5,708 bases of DNA from Acidobacteriaceae bacterium (GTDB lineage: Bacteria > Acidobacteriota > Terriglobia > Terriglobales > Acidobacteriaceae): positions 1-5,708 of the forward strand of contig JASHVU010000576.1 in NCBI GenBank assembly GCA_030044455.1, given 5' to 3'. Under the pieces are notes generated by a model. That model searched no databases, had not been told where the DNA came from, and saw only the letters and a list, made by a program, of their open reading frames with translations. Each line of letters opens with the position of its first letter. Positions within the stretch are counted from its first letter, which is position 1. A program made the position numbers and the translations under genes. Shown one piece after another: positions 1 to 4,578 of the stretch.

Positions 1-235
1 ATCCCACGCCGCGAATCTTGAACGTGCATTCAACCCCGGCGGAAGTGGAGGGCGAGAGGGTTTTGGGCAGAAGTACGCGGCAGCCGCTGAGGCTTAACTC
101 GGTCAATCGGCCCACAATCATGGTTCCGTGAGTAAGCACGACGAGGTTTAGCTGTGTGTCGACGATGCAGCGCAGCATCTCGCGGCGCTCGTCCACAGCA
201 GCCGTCGGGCCAATCGGAATTTCAGATTTGTCCAT
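1..235 (-). CDS. PilZ-domain protein, N-terminal 78 residues (3' end beyond the window)
   Basis: Reading leftward from an ATG at 235-233, the frame stays open to the window edge (78 codons plus one base), so the C-terminus is missing. The start of a PilZ domain is visible: an RxxxR motif at residues 18-22 (R18, R22) followed by beta-strand-like sequence, then ELSLSG at 46-51, matching the second PilZ motif (D/N)xSxxG except that Glu46 replaces Asp/Asn. PilZ domains bind cyclic di-GMP through these two motifs and control motility, exopolysaccharide or adhesion; that role is family knowledge, not shown here. No strong Shine-Dalgarno is visible before the ATG. The upstream gene on the same strand ends only 35 bases away, so the two are probably cotranscribed and perhaps translationally linked. 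No alternative in-frame start lies in the 35-base gap. Its partners and any second domain are outside the window. Confidence 0.8.
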   Translation of the reverse strand, partial: MDKSEIPIGPTAAVDERREMLRCIVDTQLNLVVLTHGTMIVGRLTELSLSGCRVLLPKTLSPSTSAGVECTFKIRGVG

Positions 236-270
236 GACCGGCCCACAGCAGTCAAATCCAGGGCCGGAGG

Positions 271-720
271 TTAGTGACTGTCCGTAAGCTCCCAGGGACT
301 GCCGGGCTCAAGCTGCTCAGCCTCGCGCCCCTGCAACCGGTCGTACTGATACACGTCACTCGTGGTTCCCAGCGACTCGTTGTACAAGCTGATCGAGCCG
401 CAGCCCTGCTTCAGCTCTTCGCTGAATGCATGGATGGCCTGCAACTGCACTGCCGAAGCTGGAATTTCATATTGGGAAGTCTTAATGAACTTCTGGTAGC
501 CGCGATCCAGCAAACGGCCCACCTCACCTCTCACCAAGATGCCAGGGCCGACGGCAAAGGCCGCCGGCGCCCCCGGAGCAGCAACCAGCACCGCACCCGC
601 TCCATGCTTGGTCACCATCACAGCGCCCTCAATTTGCGAAAAGGATGTTGCTTCAAATCCATGCGCCTTAAGCTGGCTGATGGTCTGCTCGAAATCAAGC
701 TGGTGGCGTTTTTTCCTCAT
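271..720 (-). CDS. Conserved-looking hypothetical protein, 149 aa, upstream of the PilZ gene
   Basis: I do not recognise this family. The ATG at 720-718 is well supported: a purine-rich GGAGAGGG (725-732 on the minus strand) ends four bases before it. The product is soluble-looking and begins with a basic segment (MRKKRHQ) followed by an amphipathic helix-like part (residues 8-20). A small-residue, Ala/Gly/Pro-rich hydrophobic stretch follows at about 33-64; it contains prolines and does not look like a clean membrane helix. The remainder is polar, with several Tyr, Gln and Glu residues and a single Cys (about 106). No signal peptide or catalytic motif is evident. It lies 35 bases upstream of the PilZ gene on the same strand, so an operon is likely and a link to cyclic di-GMP signalling is possible but only inferred. 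Coding status is supported by the ribosome site, length and arrangement. Confidence 0.72.
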   Translation of the reverse strand: MRKKRHQLDFEQTISQLKAHGFEATSFSQIEGAVMVTKHGAGAVLVAAPGAPAAFAVGPGILVRGEVGRLLDRGYQKFIKTSQYEIPASAVQLQAIHAFSEELKQGCGSISLYNESLGTTSDVYQYDRLQGREAEQLEPGSPWELTDSH

Positions 721-806
721 GCTGCCCTCTCCGGCCGGTCGCGGCCGTCAGTTCCAATCTCGCACACCCTTCGCGGGCGGCGCAATTTGTGCGGCTGGGT
801 CTATAG

Positions 807-836
807 TTGCAGGGGTATTCTCAGATGTCCCATAAT
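807..836 (+). promoter_or_regulatory. Candidate sigma-70-type promoter for the TPR gene
   Basis: TTGCAG (807-812) and CATAAT (831-836) are separated by 18 bases and sit about 40 bases before the start codon of the TPR gene. The -10 matches the consensus at five of six positions and the -35 at three of six. It lies in the divergent region between the 271-720 gene and the TPR gene. No equally good promoter was seen for the leftward gene in this region. Confidence 0.35.
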
Positions 837-878
837 CTCCGGGGATTCTGAACGATAGCCTGTTCCCTGGCTGAGGAA

Positions 879-2324
879 ATGATGCGCATTCTGCCGATCA
901 TCGCGTTGACCGCAATGCTGGGAGCCGGCGCTATAACACTGCCGGCCCAGGAGCGGGACGAGAATCGAGATCGCTGCATGAGCAAAGACCCCGACACCAG
1001 CATTACCGGATGCACCCTGCTTATCCTTACCGGTAATGAGACGGAGGCAGTTCTTGCCGCGGCTTTCAACGAACGGGGAATCGCATACCGTCACAAAGGC
1101 GAATACGACCGCGCCATCAATGACTACGGACAGGCGATCCGTTTCAATCCCGATTTTGCCGAGGCATTCAATAACCGGGGCAACGTGTACAACCTCAAGG
1201 GTCAATACGACCGCGCCATCCAGGACTTCGACAAGGCGATCCGGCTGATGCCCAAATTTGTGCAGGCCATCAACGACCGGGGCAATGCCTATGTTGGCAA
1301 GGGCGAGTACGACCGCGCCATCAAGGACTACGACCAGGCCATCAAGCTCAATCCCAGTTACGCGGATGCGATCAACAACCGGGGAATCGCCCACGACGAC
1401 AAGGGCGAATACGATCTCGCCATCGAGGATTTCGATCAGGCGATCCGGCTGATTCCAGCCTTTGCGAGTGCGTTCTACAATCGTGGAATCGCGCGCGATA
1501 ACAAGGGCGATTATGACGTGGCCATCGAGAACTACGACCAGGCGATCCGGCTCGACCCCAACTACGTGGATGCGTACGTCGCACGGGGAAATGCTTATGC
1601 AAGCAAGAAGGATTACGACCGCGCCATCGGGGAATACGGCCAGGCGATCGGGCTCGATCCCAAAGATGCGGACGCATTCATCAATCGGGGCGACGCGTAT
1701 CGGCACAAGAGCGACTACGACCGCGCTATCGCGGATTATGACCAGGCGATCAAACTGAATCCCATCGACGAGGAAGCGTTCAGCGACCGCGGGCTCGCGC
1801 ACAACGGTAAGGGTGAATACGACCAGGCAATTGAGGACTACAACCAGGCGATCGGGCTTAATTCCAGCGATGCGAAGGCATTCAACGACCGTGGGGCCTG
1901 CTATCGCAGCATGGGCGATTTGAACCGCGCCATCCAGGACTATAGCCAGGCCATCAAGCTGAATCCCGAATTCGCAGACGCGTTCAGGAACCGCTGCTGG
2001 TCTCGCGCCATCGCCAACCAGCTCCAGGATGCACTTGCGGATTGCAACCAGTCGCTGGACCTTACGCCCAATGACGTTGTCGCTCTCGGCGCAATCGGAC
2101 TTATCGATCTCAAACTCGGGAAGCTCGATGCGGCGATTGCCGATTACAACGCCACGCTCAAGTATGACCAGAAGCTGGGCTCTTCTCTCTACGGGCGCGG
2201 CGTGGCAGAGAGACTGAAAGGCGATAAGGCCGCCGCCGACGCTGACATTGCCGCTGCGCAAGCGATCACTCCCGGCATCGCAGACGAATTTGCGAAATGG
2301 GGCGTCAACACTCCAAAGCCTTAG
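879..2324 (+). CDS. Secreted tetratricopeptide-repeat protein with twelve TPR units
   Basis: The 481-residue product begins with a signal peptide: a short basic start, a hydrophobic core at about residues 4-20 and a likely cleavage between residues 18 and 24. A short cap follows with Cys33 and Cys45 in a C-x11-C arrangement ending GCT, then twelve consecutive 34-residue TPR units (residues 61-468) without insertion or deletion. The typical unit has the pattern A-F-N-x-R-G-x-A-Y, K-G-x-Y-D-x-A-I and Q-A-I-x-L-x-P. Units 10-12 are more diverged; unit 10 has Cys373 and Cys389, and the last unit ends the fold before a short tail. TPR arrays are protein-binding scaffolds, and the Cys pairs suggest disulfides outside the cytoplasm (inference). 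The ligand is unknown. GAGG at 873-876 is only two bases from ATG 879 but five from the adjacent ATG at 882, so initiation at 882 is at least as likely. The gene is monocistronic and converges on the PIN/TRAM gene. Confidence 0.92.
   Translation: MMRILPIIALTAMLGAGAITLPAQERDENRDRCMSKDPDTSITGCTLLILTGNETEAVLAAAFNERGIAYRHKGEYDRAINDYGQAIRFNPDFAEAFNNRGNVYNLKGQYDRAIQDFDKAIRLMPKFVQAINDRGNAYVGKGEYDRAIKDYDQAIKLNPSYADAINNRGIAHDDKGEYDLAIEDFDQAIRLIPAFASAFYNRGIARDNKGDYDVAIENYDQAIRLDPNYVDAYVARGNAYASKKDYDRAIGEYGQAIGLDPKDADAFINRGDAYRHKSDYDRAIADYDQAIKLNPIDEEAFSDRGLAHNGKGEYDQAIEDYNQAIGLNSSDAKAFNDRGACYRSMGDLNRAIQDYSQAIKLNPEFADAFRNRCWSRAIANQLQDALADCNQSLDLTPNDVVALGAIGLIDLKLGKLDAAIADYNATLKYDQKLGSSLYGRGVAERLKGDKAAADADIAAAQAITPGIADEFAKWGVNTPKP
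1059..2282 (+). repeat. Coding tandem repeat, twelve units of 102 bp (TPR array)
   Basis: The twelve TPR units occupy exactly 12 x 102 bases. Several are also close at DNA level: the block TACGACCGCGCCATC recurs in units 1, 2, 3 and 6, with one difference in unit 7, and GGCGATCCGGCTGAT occurs in units 2 and 4. The second half of each unit (helix B) is better conserved than the first. The last three units have diverged much more. This pattern fits internal duplication of the central units between older terminal caps. Confidence 0.9.
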
Positions 2325-2332
2325 TCTTGTCA

Positions 2333-2355
2333 GCGCCGCTGAACGCTTGCGGAGC
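2333..2355. terminator. Possible weak bidirectional terminator hairpin between convergent genes
   Basis: In the 33-base gap between the stop codons of the TPR gene and the PIN/TRAM gene, GCGCCGC (2333-2339) can pair with GCGGAGC (2349-2355) with one mismatch around a nine-base loop. There is no T tract on either side, so it is not a typical intrinsic terminator. A smaller palindrome, TCAGCG-C-CGCTGA (2330-2342), overlaps it. Confidence 0.27.
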
Positions 2356-2357
2356 CC

Positions 2358-3386
2358 TCAAACCACTTCCCGGGCGCTTTCCTGTGTGACGGCGCGGCCG
2401 TTTTCGTCCATCTTGCCGAAGATCATCTTGCCGCTGGCAGTCTGGAGCACGCTGGTGACGGAAATCTCAACGGAGCGGCCGATCATCTTGCGCGCGTGGT
2501 CGACAACCACCATGGTGCCGTCGTCGAGATAGCCCACACCCTGGTTGTATTCTTTGCCCTCTTTCAGAATGAGAACGCTCATGTGCTCGCCGGGCAACAC
2601 CACCGGCTTGAGCGCGTTGGCGAGGTCGTTGATGTTGAGCACTTCGACGTGGTGCAGGTGGGCCACCTTGTTCAGGTTGAAGTCGTTGGTCACCACCTTG
2701 GCTTCCCACTTCTTGGCCAGCTCGAGCAGTTTCAGGTCGACCTCGCGAATGGAAGGGAAATCGTCGGGCACGATCTGCACCTGCAGCACCGTGTTCGACT
2801 GCATGCGCTGCAGCATGTCGAGTCCGCGGCGGCCGCGCTGCCGCTTTGAGGCATCGGTGGAGTCGGCAACAACCTGTAGTTCGCGCAGCACGAACTCCGG
2901 CACAACGATCATGCCGTCGATAAATCCGGCTTCGGCGATGTCGGCGATGCGGCCGTCGATAATCACGCTGGTGTCGAGCACCTTGGCCGAGCGCCTAAGG
3001 GGGCGGTCGCCGGTAAACAGGGTGCCGAGCGCAGCGGGATTTAAAAGGTCGCCCTTATTGGCTCCCACCAGCAGGCCGACGTAGGTCATCAGCAGCAGGA
3101 CAAAAATCTGCAGCACGGCTGAGTTTTCCCTGATCAGCGGCGCCGAGCGCAGAACCAGACAGAACAGCGCGGCGCCAAAGATACCCAGTACGCTGCCTGC
3201 GACCGCACCTATGAGCCGGCGCAGGCTGAGCGCGCGCACTCGCAATTCGAAAATAATCACTGCGCATGCGGCCAAGGCCCCGCCCAGCGCAGCCACCCAG
3301 GGATTTTGAATTCCGAAGGGATGGAAGTAAGAACAAACCCCGGCCAAAAGGGCAACAAAAAGAATACGTATCAGAACCAGATCCAT
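2358..3386 (-). CDS. Integral membrane protein with PIN and TRAM domains (YacL family)
   Basis: The 342-residue product matches the usual architecture of Bacillus YacL-type proteins. Four N-terminal membrane segments lie at about residues 3-22, 30-47, 57-79 and 88-108. A PIN nuclease domain follows (about 135-258) with acidic residues D138 and D144 in LDTSVIIDGRI, E164/E169, D190, D217 and D235 in TNDFNLNK, and the family signature VLNINDLANALKP. A TRAM domain (about 264-325) ends in TSVLQTASGKMIFGK. PIN domains cleave RNA using metal bound by such acidic residues and TRAM domains bind RNA, so a membrane-tethered ribonuclease is likely, although the cellular role of this family is poorly defined. 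I chose ATG 3386: AGCAGG (3392-3397) lies five bases upstream. A longer frame from a GTG at 3434 would add 16 residues that disturb the first membrane helix and would begin almost at the predicted transcription start. The usual isoprenoid-gene neighbours (ispD, ispF) are not seen here. Confidence 0.93.
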   Translation of the reverse strand: MDLVLIRILFVALLAGVCSYFHPFGIQNPWVAALGGALAACAVIIFELRVRALSLRRLIGAVAGSVLGIFGAALFCLVLRSAPLIRENSAVLQIFVLLLMTYVGLLVGANKGDLLNPAALGTLFTGDRPLRRSAKVLDTSVIIDGRIADIAEAGFIDGMIVVPEFVLRELQVVADSTDASKRQRGRRGLDMLQRMQSNTVLQVQIVPDDFPSIREVDLKLLELAKKWEAKVVTNDFNLNKVAHLHHVEVLNINDLANALKPVVLPGEHMSVLILKEGKEYNQGVGYLDDGTMVVVDHARKMIGRSVEISVTSVLQTASGKMIFGKMDENGRAVTQESAREVV

Positions 3387-3442
3387 ACGTGCCTGCTTTC
3401 GAGGGCAGAGCGGAAAACCTGCAAGCCCCGACACAATTGGCG

Positions 3443-3472
3443 AGTATGAACACTGCTGTCAGTGGTCGTCAA
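3443..3472 (-). promoter_or_regulatory. Candidate sigma-70 promoter of the PIN/TRAM gene
   Basis: On the minus strand TTGACG (3472-3467, five of six consensus matches) and CATACT (3448-3443, four of six) are separated by 18 bases. The predicted start of transcription, near 3436, leaves a leader of about 50 bases before ATG 3386. The spacer contains a dyad, CACTG (3451-3455) and CAGTG (3460-3464), which could be a regulator site. This is the best promoter match for a minus-strand gene in the window. Confidence 0.5.
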
Positions 3473-3495
3473 GTAGAAAGCTAGGCAGGGCGTAG

Positions 3496-3533
3496 GGGTT
3501 CGGGTAGGCCCGGAAGGTACCTGCGCCGAACCC
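3496..3533. repeat. Inverted repeat with 8-bp perfect arms in the intergenic region
   Basis: GGGTTCGG (3496-3503) and CCGAACCC (3526-3533) are perfectly complementary across a 22-base loop. The loop contains the palindrome AGGTACCT (3515-3522). It lies upstream of the PIN/TRAM promoter candidate and downstream of the receiver gene. No tRNA fold was found around it. It may be an operator or part of the receiver transcript's 3' end; the sequence alone cannot decide. Confidence 0.5.
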
Positions 3534-3541
3534 TCGAGAAT

Positions 3542-3599
3542 TCTGATTCAAGCGAAGTGCGCGGCGTTTGAGAGTCGCTTGCATTTTGCAGGAATCTGA
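3542..3599. repeat. Structured dyad after the receiver gene
   Basis: A nested set of complementary segments begins 15 bases beyond the stop codon of the receiver gene. CAAGCGA (3549-3555) pairs with TCGCTTG (3575-3581). The outer GATTC (3545-3549) can pair with GAATC (3592-3596), and TGCA-TTT-TGCA (3580-3590) can form a small hairpin. These overlap by a base at two points, so they are partly alternative. No T tract follows on the minus strand, so a transcript-end structure is possible but not a canonical terminator. Confidence 0.4.
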
Positions 3600-3613
3600 C
3601 TTCCGGCGGGTAC

Positions 3614-4033
3614 CTACGAGGCAGCGGCCAACTCGGTCACCGGCGACAGCCTTTGGGCGCCCTTGCGGGGTCCGCGTTTACGTGCACTCATCACCTTGAT
3701 GCGCTCCAGCAGCTCCAGCGGGGAGCAGTTCTTCCTCGCTACCATGGCGTCGGCCACGTGAATCTGGCTGGTGGCCTGCGGATCCCCCAGCAGGATCATA
3801 GGGACGTGGGGCGCAATCCGTTTGAGCCGGTCAACGAGCTGGCTGCCGTTCATTTGCGGCATTCCATAACTGGCCAGCACCAGGTCGACCTGCAGACCCG
3901 AAAAGACTCCAATCGCCTCCTGACCTGTGACGGCCGAGACTACCTTGTACCCGTGGGTTGTCAGCAGGAACTTGAGTATCGAGAGCTCTTGTTCGTTTTC
4001 GTCTACGCAAAGAATTACTTTCTTCGGCCGCAT
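3614..4033 (-). CDS. Stand-alone receiver-domain protein lacking the phospho-acceptor aspartate (pseudo-receiver)
   Basis: The 139-residue product is a CheY-like receiver (about residues 4-116) with no output domain and a basic tail (ARKRGPRKGAQR, 117-128). The acidic pocket is present (VDEN, D11 and E12), and the conserved lysine is K101 in ARKNCSPLELL. At the phosphorylation site, however, the sequence is LASYGMPQMNG, putting Ser55 where the aspartate of the D-x-x-M-P motif should be (codon AGT, 3871-3869). The switch threonine position is Gly83 (ILLGD) and the aromatic switch position is Val98. Normal aspartyl phosphorylation is therefore unlikely, and the protein may signal by binding partners constitutively or through another ligand. 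I chose ATG 4033; a longer frame to a TTG at 4129 adds 32 low-complexity basic residues outside the domain. AAGGAG (4047-4052) lies 13 bases from this ATG, which is rather far. No histidine kinase gene is adjacent. Confidence 0.88.
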   Translation of the reverse strand: MRPKKVILCVDENEQELSILKFLLTTHGYKVVSAVTGQEAIGVFSGLQVDLVLASYGMPQMNGSQLVDRLKRIAPHVPMILLGDPQATSQIHVADAMVARKNCSPLELLERIKVMSARKRGPRKGAQRLSPVTELAAAS

Positions 4034-4077
4034 GGATGCAGTTTTGCTCCTTCTTGAGTTTTGTATTGGCCGTTTAA

Positions 4078-4093
4078 AGGCAACACCTTGCCT
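4078..4093 (-). promoter_or_regulatory. Small hairpin in the leader of the receiver gene
   Basis: On the minus strand AGGCAA-GGTG-TTGCCT forms a perfect six-pair stem with a four-base loop, followed by TTTAAAC. It lies 45-60 bases before the receiver start codon and ahead of its AAGGAG. It could be a leader attenuator or an mRNA stability element; the following T run is too short for a confident terminator. Confidence 0.35.
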
Positions 4094-4448
4094 ATCTGCT
4101 CTAAGGGCAGCTTCGGCAGGTACCTTCAAAGGCCCGATAACCGCAACAAATCCGGCAGCATTCGGCGATCGGCCTGGGGCATGGTGTTTATGCAGCTCTC
4201 CATGCAGCTATGGCGCACAATCCGCTCGAAGACTGGCCCCGGTTCGCGGTCAGTCAATCAGTGCTTGTACGGTGTTTCAGGGAACATGAGCCAGTGCGTG
4301 CTTCTTGAAACAAAAATGCTCTCTCGAGGCTGCAGCAAACTCCGCATTAGGCCAAGGCACAGGTTTCCTGAAACGCTATCGCGTGAAGGGGGTACCCGGA
4401 TGAGTCCGGTGAGAATTTCCTTCAATGAATCCGAAGCGTACGATCAGC

Positions 4449-4520
4449 GGAACGATATGGGAAGAGGGAATGAGAAGCGAAAAGTTGATTGAAAACGGAT
4501 GTGAAACAAGTGGAAATCCG
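4449..4520 (-). terminator. Possible Rho-utilisation tract downstream of the PhzF gene
   Basis: Starting about 60 bases past the PhzF stop codon, the minus-strand transcript would be strongly pyrimidine-rich and poor in G for about 70 bases, with runs such as CTTCTCATTCCCTCTTCCC. C-rich, G-poor, unstructured RNA is typical of rut sites. No intrinsic terminator was seen after this gene, so Rho-dependent ending is a reasonable guess. The call rests on composition alone. Confidence 0.28.
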
Positions 4521-4578
4521 CCCGCAACGATGATTTGCTTTTACTTGCGCGCATTAAATTCTGTTGAAAGAGTGTGTA

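Larger units (their letters stand above)
4034..4578. other. 545-base intergenic region between the receiver and PhzF genes
   Basis: No convincing gene is visible on either strand; the open frames here lack well-placed ribosome sites, recognisable domains or gene-like composition. The part nearest the receiver presumably holds its leader and promoter, but I could not identify a convincing -35/-10 pair. Visible elements are a small hairpin at 4078-4093, a direct repeat ATGCAGCT (4190-4197 and 4202-4209), an inverted pair GTTTCAGG/CCTGAAAC (4274-4281 and 4367-4374) and a short hairpin CCGGA-TGAG-TCCGG (4396-4409). A pyrimidine-rich tract follows the PhzF gene. No known riboswitch consensus was recognised. 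Confidence 0.6.

Noticed and set aside
801..2261. 486-codon open frame antisense to the TPR gene
   Set aside because: It is kept open by the codon pattern of the 102-base repeats. Its product is an Ile/Val-rich periodic mirror of the TPR array with no independent domain, and the sense strand has a signal peptide and clear TPR units.
1059..2282. CRISPR-like periodic repeat
   Set aside because: The period is 102 bases, the repeats are coding and in frame, and there are no unique spacers.
3387..3434. GTG at 3434 as the start of the PIN/TRAM gene
   Set aside because: The extra 16 residues precede the first membrane helix without family resemblance, the GTG lies almost at the predicted transcription start, and ATG 3386 has a well-spaced ribosome site.
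4060..4150. Possible cyclic-di-GMP or other riboswitch in the receiver leader
   Set aside because: I compared it with the GEMM-I consensus from memory because a PilZ gene is in the window; the conserved GCAAA and GGCCTA-type blocks are not present in order.
4394..4420. Hammerhead-ribozyme-like string (GGATGAGTCCGG)
   Set aside because: It recalls CTGATGAG-type cores, but the second core base differs, the required GAAA segment is absent and the flanking stems do not form. It is simply a 5-bp hairpin with a TGAG loop.
4286..4492. 68-codon plus-strand frame in the 545-base gap (ATG 4286; frame open further upstream)
   Set aside because: Its AGGGA is only two bases from the ATG, no promoter is seen, and the product has no recognisable pattern.
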